A stretch of 55,747 nt of DNA, taken from contig CAVIUA010000002.1 of NCBI GenBank assembly GCA_963645945.1, positions 1 to 55,747 of the forward strand, in the 5' to 3' direction. Source of the DNA: CAG-877 sp963645945. Its GTDB lineage: Bacteria; Bacillota_I; Bacilli_A; RF39; UBA660. Under the pieces are notes generated by a model that worked only from the letters and a program-made list of their open reading frames with translations, was not told the origin of the DNA and did no database searches. The position numbers and the translations under genes were made by a program. Of this stretch, positions 33,310-41,588 are shown piece by piece (position 1 is the first letter of the stretch; every line of letters begins with the position of its first letter).

Positions 33310-34722
33310 ATGCATTTACCAAGCTATAAAGATGCTAGACGTAGAGAAGATAAAGATTATAAGAGAGTTGACTTTAAATTTGATAGTAAAATTAAAGATA
33401 AATATAAGGGTAAGACTTTTTATTTGAAAACTTATGGATGTCAAATGAATGAACATGATAGTGAAAATATAGAGGCTTTACTTACCGGGTTAGGCTTTAC
33501 TAAAATTGATAATTATGAAAATGCTGACTTAGTACTTCTTAATACATGTTCTATTAGAGAAAATGCTCATAATAAGGCATTTGGTATGTTAGGTAGACTT
33601 AAACATTTAAAGGCACAAAAAAAAGACTTGATAGTTGGACTTTGTGGATGTATGGCACAAGAAGCTAGTGTAGTTGAAGAAATCATTAAGAAATACCCTT
33701 GGGTTAACTTTGTATTTGGTACTCATAATATGTATCAATTACCTAATATTATTGATAAAGCAATAGAAGAGAATAAACAACAAATAGAAGTATTTTCTAA
33801 AGAAGGTGATTTAGTAGAAGGATTACCTGTTATTAGAACTAATAATTATAAAGCTTATGTTAATATTATTTATGGTTGCAACAAGTTTTGTACATATTGT
33901 ATAGTTCCTTATACTAGAGGAAGAGAAAGAAGTAGAACTAAAGAAGATATTTTAAAAGAAGTAGATGAACTTATAAAAGATGGATATAAGGAAATTACTT
34001 TACTTGGACAAAACGTTAATGCTTATGGAAAAGATTTATATGATGACTATACACTTGGTAATTTATTAGAAGATATTGCAAAGAAAGATATACCAAGAGT
34101 TAGATTTATGACATCTCATCCTTGGGATTTTACAGATAACATGGTAGAAGTTATTGGTAAATACAAAAATATTATGCCAAGTGTTCATTTACCAGTACAA
34201 TCTGGTTCTAGTAGAATATTGAAGTTAATGGGTAGACGTTATACTAGAGAAAGTTATTTAGAATTATTTAATAAAATTAAAAATACTGTTCCTGGTGTTG
34301 CGATTTCTACTGATATAATTGTAGGTTTCCCAGGAGAGACTGAGGAAGATTTTTTAGAGACTTTGAGTTTAGTTGAAGAGTGTAAATATGATAATGCTTT
34401 TACATTTATATTTTCTAAAAGAGAAGGAACTCCTGCTTGTTTATTAAAAGATGAGACAAGTGAAGAGGAAAAAGAAGAAAGATTACAAAGACTTAATAAA
34501 ATTGTTAATAAATATTTTTTAGAAAACAATAAGAAATTGGAAAATAAAATAGTTGAAGTGTTAGTAGAAGGTGTTTCTGAAAAAGATAATATGTTTTATG
34601 GATATACAGATACTAATAAACTTATTAATTTTTCTAGTGAAAAAGAAGTTGTACCAGGAGATATTATTAAAGTGAAAGTAGTTGAAGCTAAAACTTGGAG
34701 TTTAGATGGTGAAGCTATTTGA
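33310..34722 (+). CDS. miaB: MiaB, tRNA-2-methylthio-N6-isopentenyladenosine-37 synthase
   Basis: Radical SAM methylthiotransferase that adds the 2-methylthio group to i6A37 of tRNAs reading UNN codons. Three cysteines for the auxiliary cluster: TYGCQMNEHDS, LNTCSIREN, GLCGCMAQE. The radical SAM motif is GCNKFCTYCIVPYTRGRERSR in parts. A TRAM domain closes the protein (about 410-470). 470 aa from ATG 33310; 33295 has no ribosome site. Both clusters need the SUF system encoded at 4.4-9.2 kb. It overlaps ricA by four bases. Confidence 0.95.
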   Translation: MHLPSYKDARRREDKDYKRVDFKFDSKIKDKYKGKTFYLKTYGCQMNEHDSENIEALLTGLGFTKIDNYENADLVLLNTCSIRENAHNKAFGMLGRLKHLKAQKKDLIVGLCGCMAQEASVVEEIIKKYPWVNFVFGTHNMYQLPNIIDKAIEENKQQIEVFSKEGDLVEGLPVIRTNNYKAYVNIIYGCNKFCTYCIVPYTRGRERSRTKEDILKEVDELIKDGYKEITLLGQNVNAYGKDLYDDYTLGNLLEDIAKKDIPRVRFMTSHPWDFTDNMVEVIGKYKNIMPSVHLPVQSGSSRILKLMGRRYTRESYLELFNKIKNTVPGVAISTDIIVGFPGETEEDFLETLSLVEECKYDNAFTFIFSKREGTPACLLKDETSEEEKEERLQRLNKIVNKYFLENNKKLENKIVEVLVEGVSEKDNMFYGYTDTNKLINFSSEKEVVPGDIIKVKVVEAKTWSLDGEAI

Positions 34723-35033
34723 ATGAAGCATTGAATGAAGTTATTAATACCATTATTAATAGTGATGATTATAATAAATGTATAGAATTAAAAAATACTA
34801 TGGCTTCTAATGAGGAGTTAGTATCATTAATTGAAAAGATAAAGAAACTACAGAAAAAGTATGTTAATACAAATGATCAAGAGTTGCTTGTTGAACTTGA
34901 AAAGTTAGAAGAAGAGTTAAATAATATACCGATTTATGTTGTTTATATGCAGTATCTAGAAAAGGTCAATGAAAAAATTGAGTTTGTAAAAGATGAACTT
35001 AATAATTATTTTTATGGAGTTTTAAATAAGTAA
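34719..35033 (+). CDS. ricA: YlbF/YmcA family protein (RicA-like)
   Basis: 104 aa, all helical. It begins at TTG 34719 overlapping the miaB stop. The pattern (DDYNKCIELKNTMASNEELVSLIEKIKKLQKKYV) is that of the YlbF/YmcA family. In B. subtilis RicA (YmcA), RicF (YlbF) and RicT form a complex that helps RNase Y process mRNAs and carries Fe-S clusters. The place between miaB and cotE is that of B. subtilis ymcA, which favours RicA over RicF. A terminator follows. Confidence 0.85.
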   Translation: MNEALNEVINTIINSDDYNKCIELKNTMASNEELVSLIEKIKKLQKKYVNTNDQELLVELEKLEEELNNIPIYVVYMQYLEKVNEKIEFVKDELNNYFYGVLNK

Positions 35034-35064
35034 AAATTACATTCTAGTTTGAATGTAGTTTTTG
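35034..35064 (+). terminator. Terminator after ricA
   Basis: Stem AAATTACATTC/GAATGTAGTTT (35034-35044 with 35051-35061, one G-U), then TTTG. Confidence 0.7.
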
Positions 35065-35136
35065 TTTGAAAAAAATTATGTGTTTTTTTGGTAATATTTT
35101 ATATCTTTGGCATAAATTAAATTAGGAGGTTTACGT

Positions 35137-35676
35137 ATGGCTAATTATAGAGAAATTGTTACTAAGGCAGTAATTGCGAAGGGAAAAAAACTTTTTACTA
35201 CAGAAAATAAAGTTAATGTTGAAAATAGTCCTTCTACTATTTTAGGCTGTTGGGTTATTAATCATAACTTTAATGGTGTTAAATCAGGTGATAGTATTAG
35301 AATAAATGGTAGTTATGATGTTAATATTTGGTATTCTTATGATAATGATACTAAGACACAAGTTATTAAAGAAACTAATAATTATAGTGAAGTTGTTCGT
35401 TTAAGGGAAAGAGATGATGAAACAACTAATGAAGAAATTATTGTAAGAAGTTTAAAACAACCTAGTTGCGTTAAGATTGATATTGATGGTAGTAATATTA
35501 ATTATACAATTGAAAAAGAACTTGGTATTGAATTAGTTGGTGATATAAAAATGAAAGTTGAAGCTAATGATGATGAGGATCCTTGGGATGAAATTGTAGA
35601 TGAAAAACAAGAGAATGAAGAAATTGATAAAAAAATAGATGAGATAAATGAGGAGTTTCTTCAAGAAAATGAATAA
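35137..35676 (+). CDS. cotE: CotE-family outer spore coat protein
   Basis: 179 aa, against 181 in B. subtilis CotE. Blocks match closely in order: NYREIVTKAVIAKGKKLF, STILGCWVINHNFNGVKSG, SYDVNIWYSYDNDTKTQVI, VRLRERDDE, VRSLKQPSCV, ELGIELVGDIKMKV, and an acidic C-terminal tail. CotE organises the outer coat of endospores. The neighbours miaB and ricA are the same as in B. subtilis. Its presence points to sporulation or descent from a spore former; this window cannot tell which. Confidence 0.95.
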   Translation: MANYREIVTKAVIAKGKKLFTTENKVNVENSPSTILGCWVINHNFNGVKSGDSIRINGSYDVNIWYSYDNDTKTQVIKETNNYSEVVRLRERDDETTNEEIIVRSLKQPSCVKIDIDGSNINYTIEKELGIELVGDIKMKVEANDDEDPWDEIVDEKQENEEIDKKIDEINEEFLQENE

Positions 35677-35686
35677 TTATACTTAG

Positions 35687-35720
35687 GATAACACTTGATT
35701 ATACAGGTGTTATTCTTTTA
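35687..35720 (+). terminator. Terminator after cotE
   Basis: Stem ATAACACTT/AGGTGTTAT (35688-35696 with 35705-35713, one G-U), T-rich tail. Confidence 0.7.
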
Positions 35721-35773
35721 TTGACTTTTGTTATCTAACAAGTTAGAATAAATTTCATTGGTGATGTTTTGTT

Positions 35774-36604
35774 ATGGGATTACGGGAAGATGAAAAGTTA
35801 GCTGTTGATATATGTAATAATAAAATTGGTTTTGTACCATTTAGGAGAATATATACTACTTCTAATGAACAATTAGATGCTGTTTTTAGAGGTTTTGATC
35901 TTAAAGATAAAGATGTTTTAAGTGTATTGGGTTCTTCTGATCATGTTTTTTCTGAGTATTATTTAGGTGCAAAAAGTGTTACTTCTTTTGATATTAATGA
36001 GTTAACAAAATATTATTATTATCTTAGAAAATGGTCTTTAATTTATAGAGGTGTTGATATACCATATGGTAATGATAGAGAATGGTTTTATAAATTATTA
36101 AATGAAGTTTCTGCTAAAAGTGAATTAGAGGAAGAGGCACTTTCTTTTTGGAAATATTTAAATAAGAAAGCACCTAATTATACGAGTAAATTATTCATGG
36201 GTGGAATTTCATTTAATAGAAAAGTTCCTTATGAAAATGATTTAGAAGGTATGACTTCTATTATTAAAGATAGAAATGTTGAGTTTTCTAAGATTAATAT
36301 ATTTGATTTTTTTGATTATGATAGGACTTTTGATGTTATTGTTCTTTCTAATATTTTAGATTATGCAGCAAATCCTTCTACTCTTGTTACTTGTCGTGAT
36401 AATTTAGTTGATCAGTTAAATGATAATGGTATAGTTATTTGTAGTTATGTATTATCTGGCTATGGTGATTCTGGTAATAATAGAAATGTTCTTCAAGATG
36501 ATATTTTTTCTAAGTATTTTGAGGTTGTTGAAGGAAGTAATTATTCTAATCCATTTCATCCAACTAAATTGGTTCCGGCATCATACGTTTATGTGAAAAA
36601 ATAA
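35774..36604 (+). CDS. SAM-dependent methyltransferase-like protein (DUF3419-like)
   Basis: 276 aa, cytoplasmic. A class I methyltransferase-like core is suggested by DVLSVLGSSDHVFSEYYLGAKSVTSFDINELTKYYY (read in parts: nucleotide-binding loop, then acidic FDIN after strand 2) and by TFDVIVLSNILDY (strand 4). The FDIN...K pattern is like DUF3419 proteins, some of which transfer an aminocarboxypropyl group from SAM. No catalytic residue can be fixed. Single gene between cotE and rpsP. Confidence 0.65.
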   Translation: MGLREDEKLAVDICNNKIGFVPFRRIYTTSNEQLDAVFRGFDLKDKDVLSVLGSSDHVFSEYYLGAKSVTSFDINELTKYYYYLRKWSLIYRGVDIPYGNDREWFYKLLNEVSAKSELEEEALSFWKYLNKKAPNYTSKLFMGGISFNRKVPYENDLEGMTSIIKDRNVEFSKINIFDFFDYDRTFDVIVLSNILDYAANPSTLVTCRDNLVDQLNDNGIVICSYVLSGYGDSGNNRNVLQDDIFSKYFEVVEGSNYSNPFHPTKLVPASYVYVKK

Positions 36605-36620
36605 TGTTATCAATAAATGG

Positions 36621-36649
36621 TTGACATCTTATTTTTATTATTATATAAT
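36621..36649 (+). promoter_or_regulatory. Strong promoter of rpsP-khpA
   Basis: Perfect TTGACA (36621-36626), 17-base spacer, perfect TATAAT (36644-36649), 35 bases before rpsP. Confidence 0.88.
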
Positions 36650-36683
36650 AAGTGCAGTCTATTAAAGAAATGGAGGGAAAAAG

Positions 36684-36959
36684 ATGGCTGTTAAAATTAG
36701 ATTAACAAGAATGGGTGCTAAAAAGAAACCTACTTATAGAATTGTTGCGACTGACTCTAGAAGTCCAAGAGATGGAAAATATCTTGAATTAATTGGTATT
36801 TATCAACCTGTTGGAGAATGTGAAGTAAGAATTAACGAAGAATTAGCTATGAAATGGCTAAATAATGGAGCTATTCCAACTGATACTGTTAAAAGTTTAT
36901 TTAGTAAAGCTGGTATTATGAAAAAATATGCAGATTCTAAAGTAAAGAAGGATAAGTAA
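36684..36959 (+). CDS. rpsP: 30S ribosomal protein S16
   Basis: 91 aa ribosomal protein; AVKIRLTRMGAKKKPTYRIVATDSRSPRDGKYLE is nearly the consensus (read in parts). A consensus promoter and a GGAGGG site suit high expression. Followed after one base by khpA, the common order in Firmicutes; the usual next genes rimM, trmD and rplS are absent here. Confidence 0.97.
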   Translation: MAVKIRLTRMGAKKKPTYRIVATDSRSPRDGKYLELIGIYQPVGECEVRINEELAMKWLNNGAIPTDTVKSLFSKAGIMKKYADSKVKKDK

Positions 36960-36960
36960 T

Positions 36961-37209
36961 ATGGATTTAGTAACATTGACAGAAGAAATAGTTAAATCTT
37001 TAGTTAAAAATACCGAGGCAGTTAGTGTTAAGGAATTTCCTACTGAAGAAGATAACGTTATACTTATTCAAGTTATGATAGCAGAAGAAGATATGGGAAG
37101 AGTTATTGGTAAGAATGGAAGATGTGCCAATGCTATTAGAACATTGATTCAAGCTAGTAGTAGCTTAAAAGATAATAAGTATGTTAAAATAGATATAGAT
37201 AAATTTTAA
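36961..37209 (+). CDS. khpA: KhpA, KH-domain RNA-binding protein
   Basis: 82 aa single KH domain. The RNA-contact loop GxxG is GKNG in MGRVIGKNGRCANAIRTLI. KhpA partners with KhpB (Jag) in RNA binding and cell-division control in streptococci. One base separates it from rpsP, so co-transcription is certain in practice. A weak hairpin follows. Confidence 0.94.
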   Translation: MDLVTLTEEIVKSLVKNTEAVSVKEFPTEEDNVILIQVMIAEEDMGRVIGKNGRCANAIRTLIQASSSLKDNKYVKIDIDKF

Positions 37210-37238
37210 GGGAGTGTTAGTACTTTCTTTTTTTTTTC
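37208..37238 (+). terminator. Probable terminator after khpA
   Basis: Stem AAGGGAGTG/TACTTTCTT with three G-U pairs, then a long T-run (37227-37237). Confidence 0.55.
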
Positions 37239-37269
37239 GTTTGTTATATAATGATATAGAGGTTATGTT

Positions 37270-37974
37270 ATGGATAATAAATTAAATATACCTACACATG
37301 TTGGTATTATAATGGACGGTAATGGAAGATGGGCTCAAAGAAGAGGTCTTTCAAGAAGTCTTGGACATAAAGCTGGTGCTGATAATTTACTAACTTTATG
37401 TAAATATATTTCTAAATCTGGTGTTAAATATTTATCTTTATATGCCTTTTCTACAGAGAACTTTAAAAGATCAGAAGAAGAAGTTGGCTATTTAATGAAT
37501 TTATTTGTTGAATGCTTTAATTCTAAATTAAAACAATTATCTAAAGAAAACGTTAAAGTTATTTTTTCAGGAAGAGGTTATCCTTTGCCAGATAAGGTAT
37601 TAAAAGCAATGGATGTTGTTACAAAAGATACGGCTAATAATACAGGTTTAGTTTTAAATATTTGTATAAATTATGGCGGTAGAGCTGAAATAGTTGATAT
37701 GACAAAGAAACTTTGTAAATTATATAGTGAAAATAAAATAAGTATTGATGATATAGATTATGATTTAGTTTCTAAGAATTTATATCAAGATTTACCAGAT
37801 GTTGATTTAGTTATTAGAACTTCTGGAGAATTTAGAGTAAGCAATTTTATGCTTTATCAGTCTAGTTATGCAGAGTTTTATTTTACTAAAGTATTGTTTC
37901 CTGATTTTAATGAAAAAGAATTTGATAAAGCAATTTTAGAATTTAATAATAGAAATAGAAAGTTTGGAGGTTAA
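37270..37974 (+). CDS. uppS: Undecaprenyl diphosphate synthase
   Basis: Makes the C55 lipid carrier for peptidoglycan and teichoic acids from IPP and FPP. The active-site block is THVGIIMDGNGRWAQRRGL (Asp of MDGNGRW), and the C-terminal DLVIRTSGEFRVSNFMLYQSSYAEFYF block is present. The usual RTSGExRLSNFL reads RTSGEFRVSNFM. 234 aa. Head of uppS-cdsA-rseP. Confidence 0.96.
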   Translation: MDNKLNIPTHVGIIMDGNGRWAQRRGLSRSLGHKAGADNLLTLCKYISKSGVKYLSLYAFSTENFKRSEEEVGYLMNLFVECFNSKLKQLSKENVKVIFSGRGYPLPDKVLKAMDVVTKDTANNTGLVLNICINYGGRAEIVDMTKKLCKLYSENKISIDDIDYDLVSKNLYQDLPDVDLVIRTSGEFRVSNFMLYQSSYAEFYFTKVLFPDFNEKEFDKAILEFNNRNRKFGG

Positions 37975-37977
37975 ATT

Positions 37978-38778
37978 ATGAAAACAAGAATTTTAAGTGC
38001 TATTGTAATGATTTTGATTGCTTTTCCATTATTAATCATAGGTGGAGAGGCTTTCGCAATATTTATGGGATTACTTGCTATACTAGGGTTATATGAATTA
38101 ATTCATATTAGAGAAACTATAAAAAAGTTTCCATTTTTAATTAAAGTATTTGCATATTTATTAGTTATTTTTCTTGCTATGAATAATTTTGATTCTATAG
38201 ATTTTGTATGTAATTTAGATTATAGAGTTATGTCTTTTATAATATTTTCATTTTTAGCTTCTATGGTTTTTATTAAGGATAGGGAAAAATATAATTTTTC
38301 TGATGCATTATTTTTAATAGGTTCAGTACTTTTTGTTGGACTTAGTTTTAATTTAATGACAATAACGCGTAATTTTGATATTAAATATGTCATATATTTA
38401 TTATTGATAACTACAATGACTGATAGTTTTGCACTTTTTACAGGAATGTTTATTGGAAAAAATAAATTAGCTCCTACAATTTCTCCTAATAAAACAATAG
38501 AAGGTTTTGTTGGTGGAGGTTTAATGGGTACTTTTATAGCAACATCATATTATGTAACAGTTATTAATCAAAATTGTTCATTGGTTTTAGTTATTTTTGT
38601 AACTTTGTTCTTATCATGTATTGGACAATTAGGTGATTTAGTTTGTTCGTCAATTAAAAGAGAATATGGTATGAAGGATTTTTCTAATCTTATTCCTGGA
38701 CATGGTGGAATTTTAGATAGATTTGATAGTTTGATATTTGTTTTCTTGGCATTTATTTTAGTACTTGGAATTATATAG
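37978..38778 (+). CDS. cdsA: Phosphatidate cytidylyltransferase
   Basis: Integral membrane enzyme making CDP-diacylglycerol from phosphatidic acid and CTP. 266 aa with about eight helices. The C-terminal signature is GDLVCSSIKREYGMKDFSNLIPGHGGILDRFDS (in parts), and SPNKTIEGFVGG precedes it. Starts 3 bases after uppS. In many Bacilli dxr follows; it is absent here. Confidence 0.95.
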   Translation: MKTRILSAIVMILIAFPLLIIGGEAFAIFMGLLAILGLYELIHIRETIKKFPFLIKVFAYLLVIFLAMNNFDSIDFVCNLDYRVMSFIIFSFLASMVFIKDREKYNFSDALFLIGSVLFVGLSFNLMTITRNFDIKYVIYLLLITTMTDSFALFTGMFIGKNKLAPTISPNKTIEGFVGGGLMGTFIATSYYVTVINQNCSLVLVIFVTLFLSCIGQLGDLVCSSIKREYGMKDFSNLIPGHGGILDRFDSLIFVFLAFILVLGII

Positions 38779-38787
38779 GAGGAAGTT

Positions 38788-39840
38788 ATGAGCTTTATAT
38801 TGAATTTATTATTGTTTATTGTTATTTTAGGATTTATTGTTTTGGTTCATGAATTTGGGCACTTTATATTTGCTAAAATGACTGGTGTTTATGTTTATGA
38901 ATTTGCGATAGGAATGGGTCCTAAATTATTTAGTAAAAAAGGTAAGGAAACTGAATATACAATAAGAGCCGTTCCAATTGGTGGTTTTTGTCAGTTAGCT
39001 GGTGAAGATGTTGGGGAAGATGATTTACAAAAAGTTCCAAAAAAGAGAAGATTGCAATCAAAGACTGCATTTCAAAGATTTTTAATAATGTTCTTTGGTG
39101 CTGGTAATAACTTTATTTCAGCTATATTAATAATATTTATTATTGGTTTATTCTTTGGTAGTACTTCTATGAAACCGGTTATTACATCAGCAGAGAAAGG
39201 TTATCCTGCATATGAAGCTGGTATTTCAGCGGGGGATGTAGTTAAAGAGATTAATGGACATAAGATTTCTTATGTTGATGATATAACTTTATATTTAGCT
39301 GTTAGTGATCCTACTAAGAAAACTACTATTAAAGTTGAAAAAGAAAATGGTAATATTGAAACTTATAAGTTTAAACCTACGAAGGTTAAGGAAAATGGTC
39401 AAGAAGTTTATCGCTATGGTATTGGAATGAAGCAAGAAAAACAACATGGCTTTGTTAATGCTTTAGTATATACTGGTAAAAAGACTGCTTCCATATTTAA
39501 ACAAATGGCAATTACTGTTGGCTATTTATTTACTGGTGGAATTAAGTTAAGTCAGTTATCTGGTCCAGTTGGAATATATTCTGTTGTTGGTGAACAAAGT
39601 AAAGCTGGAATTGCTAGTATTTTATACTTGGTTGCTTTTTTAAGTATTAATGTTGGATTTATCAATTTACTTCCATTACCTGCTTTTGATGGTGGTCATA
39701 TATTATTTATAATTATAGAGAAGATTAAAGGTTCTCCTGTCAATCCTGAACTTGAGGGTAAGATACATACTATTGGATTAATGTTATTGATGTTATTAAT
39801 GGTTGTTGTTACGGTTAATGATATTTTGAGATTATTTTAA
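38788..39840 (+). CDS. rseP: RseP/RasP site-2 metalloprotease
   Basis: Intramembrane zinc protease that cuts anti-sigma factors and leftover signal peptides. Zinc motif HEFGH (VHEFGHFIFAK) in helix 1, a PDZ domain at about 125-205 (YPAYEAGISAGDVVKEINGH), and the second zinc ligand in NLLPLPAFDGGHI. 350 aa, about 70 residues shorter than Bacillus RasP. AGGAGGAAG precedes ATG 38788. Usual place after cdsA. Confidence 0.95.
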   Translation: MSFILNLLLFIVILGFIVLVHEFGHFIFAKMTGVYVYEFAIGMGPKLFSKKGKETEYTIRAVPIGGFCQLAGEDVGEDDLQKVPKKRRLQSKTAFQRFLIMFFGAGNNFISAILIIFIIGLFFGSTSMKPVITSAEKGYPAYEAGISAGDVVKEINGHKISYVDDITLYLAVSDPTKKTTIKVEKENGNIETYKFKPTKVKENGQEVYRYGIGMKQEKQHGFVNALVYTGKKTASIFKQMAITVGYLFTGGIKLSQLSGPVGIYSVVGEQSKAGIASILYLVAFLSINVGFINLLPLPAFDGGHILFIIIEKIKGSPVNPELEGKIHTIGLMLLMLLMVVVTVNDILRLF

Positions 39841-39864
39841 TAAATAAAGAATAGAGGGATAGTT

Positions 39865-40509
39865 ATGACATTGGTTTATATTGTGTTTGGTTGTATACTT
39901 ATTGCTTCTTTTATTACTGGTGTTGTTCTTACATCTAAAGAGAAGAAGAATAAGTCTAGTGATGTTGTTGATAAGGCTGTAGTTAATAATGTTACTGTGT
40001 CTAATGGTACTATTCCATCTGTTCAAACTGTATCTAGTTCTGTTAATCAAGTTAGTCAAAATACTGTAGTTCCTGGTGTGCAAGTTACACCTGTAGTTAC
40101 GCAAACTCCGGTAGTTGCTCCTGTTACAAAAGTAGAAGTGCCAAGTGCTGTTTCTTCTGTTACTATTGCTCCTGTTAATAATGTTCCTGTAACTGAAAAT
40201 ATTCAAACTACTAGTGTTGTTTCTAATAATATTGTTAGTCCTGGTGTTGTTGCACAAGTACCTAGTGTTAGTTCAGTCCCTGTTACTCCAATTGTACAAC
40301 AACCTGTACAGTCTGTAGTTGTTTCTCAACCTGTAACTGCTACACAACCTGTAACTGCTACACAAACTGCAGTTGTTGTACAATCCAGTACTCCTGTTAG
40401 TCAACCTGTAGTTCAACAAAGTGTTCCAGTTGTTACACAGACTGTACAAGTGCCTAGTACTGTTCCGGTTACAAATTCTGTTCCTGTAAGTAGTGATGGT
40501 GTATTATGA
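39865..40509 (+). CDS. Anchored Val/Thr/Pro/Gln-rich low-complexity protein
   Basis: 214 aa: one N-terminal membrane helix (about 3-22), a short basic stretch (KEKKNKS), then about 180 residues of Val, Pro, Thr, Ser, Gln repeats (PVVTQTPVVAPVT, QPVTATQPVTATQ). An 18-base tandem copy is at 40327-40362. The stop overlaps the sortase start by four bases (ATGA). It has no LPxTG signal, so it is not an obvious substrate. It may be a stalk or wall-spanning partner of the sortase. Confidence 0.65.
   Translation: MTLVYIVFGCILIASFITGVVLTSKEKKNKSSDVVDKAVVNNVTVSNGTIPSVQTVSSSVNQVSQNTVVPGVQVTPVVTQTPVVAPVTKVEVPSAVSSVTIAPVNNVPVTENIQTTSVVSNNIVSPGVVAQVPSVSSVPVTPIVQQPVQSVVVSQPVTATQPVTATQTAVVVQSSTPVSQPVVQQSVPVVTQTVQVPSTVPVTNSVPVSSDGVL
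40327..40362 (+). repeat. Tandem 18-base repeat in the low-complexity gene
   Basis: Two exact copies of CAACCTGTAACTGCTACA, encoding QPVTAT twice. Confidence 0.85.
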
Positions 40510-41510
40510 GGAAAATAATTAATTTTTTTAAATATATTTTAAAAACTACATCAAAAGGATTTTGTTTTCTTTGTTCTATACTGTCTAAGGGTTTTTTCTT
40601 TTATCCTAAACTTTTCTTTATATTTTTGGGTAAAATATTTAAAAAATTTAAATTTTTTCAAAAGTGTGTAAAACATTATGAGAAAAGACAGTTACAACCA
40701 GAATTTTGTCTATTAATAATTTTATATTTTGTAGCAACTTGTACATTAACTAAAATTTTATATGTTAAGCCAGTTGCTGTTGTACATAATGATTTTGATA
40801 GCATTATTAAATCATCTGATGATAATGATTCTGTAGATATTATTAATGATGATAATAGTAATAATAATAATTCCGATAATTCTACTAATACTGGTGTTTC
40901 TATTACTCAAGATAGCAATTTATTTAGAAGATTTGCGAGTACTTCTTTAGATCAAGTAAATATAAGTCAACTAAAGGGAAGTAATTCTGATACTGTTGCT
41001 TGGCTTAGTGTAGATGGTACAACAATTAATTATCCAATAGTACAAACTGCGGATAATGACTATTATTTAAGTCATTCTTATGATAGAAGTAAGAAGAAAA
41101 CTGGTTGGACTTTTATGGATTATAGAAATAATCCTAATATGAGTGATAATAATACCATATTTTATGGACATAATTTATTTAATAAAACTGCTTTTGGTAG
41201 TATTTCTAATATATTTAGTAAAGATTGGCAAAAAAATTCTAATAAATCAATTATGGTAATTACTCAGAATAAAAAATATTATTATACTATTTTTTCTGCT
41301 TATTATGTGGCTCCTGAAGTTTATTATTTGCAAAATGAATTTTATGATACTGAAACTTATCAGGAGTTTTTAAATACTATTAGTTCTAGAAATATATTAA
41401 ATATAGATAATAGTGTTAGTGTTAATGATAGGATAATTACTTTATCTACATGTTCGGATGATAATAAAGGGAGAAAAGTAGTTCATGCCAAACTGGTTGC
41501 GGTTTATTAA
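40506..41510 (+). CDS. srtB: Class B sortase
   Basis: Transpeptidase at the outer face of the membrane. 334 aa: a long basic and aromatic N-terminal region with hydrophobic stretches (about 28-45 and 66-83), an Asp/Asn linker, and a catalytic domain from about 150. His222 in YGHN, Cys316 in TLSTCSDD and Arg323 (GRKVVHAKL) make the full catalytic set. The block TVAWLSVDGTTINYPIVQ and YYLSH is the SrtB type. It overlaps the low-complexity gene upstream; a terminator follows. Confidence 0.92.
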   Translation: MRKIINFFKYILKTTSKGFCFLCSILSKGFFFYPKLFFIFLGKIFKKFKFFQKCVKHYEKRQLQPEFCLLIILYFVATCTLTKILYVKPVAVVHNDFDSIIKSSDDNDSVDIINDDNSNNNNSDNSTNTGVSITQDSNLFRRFASTSLDQVNISQLKGSNSDTVAWLSVDGTTINYPIVQTADNDYYLSHSYDRSKKKTGWTFMDYRNNPNMSDNNTIFYGHNLFNKTAFGSISNIFSKDWQKNSNKSIMVITQNKKYYYTIFSAYYVAPEVYYLQNEFYDTETYQEFLNTISSRNILNIDNSVSVNDRIITLSTCSDDNKGRKVVHAKLVAVY

Positions 41511-41531
41511 AGCCTTTATTAAGGCTTTTTT
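41509..41531 (+). terminator. Terminator after the class B sortase gene
   Basis: Stem AAAGCCTT/AAGGCTTT and T-run. TTGACA at 41538-41543 just after may begin the priA promoter, but its -10 (TACGTT) is poor. Confidence 0.75.
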
Positions 41532-41588
41532 AGTTGTCTTGACAGGATTTGTTTTTTTTGTTACGTTAAATTGTGAGGAGATGGTACT

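Noticed and set aside
39832..40257. Long minus-strand ORF rich in Asn, Arg and Ser opposite the low-complexity gene
   Set aside because: Mirror of the repetitive GTT/CCT/ACT codons of the plus-strand gene; no ribosome site and no plausible protein.
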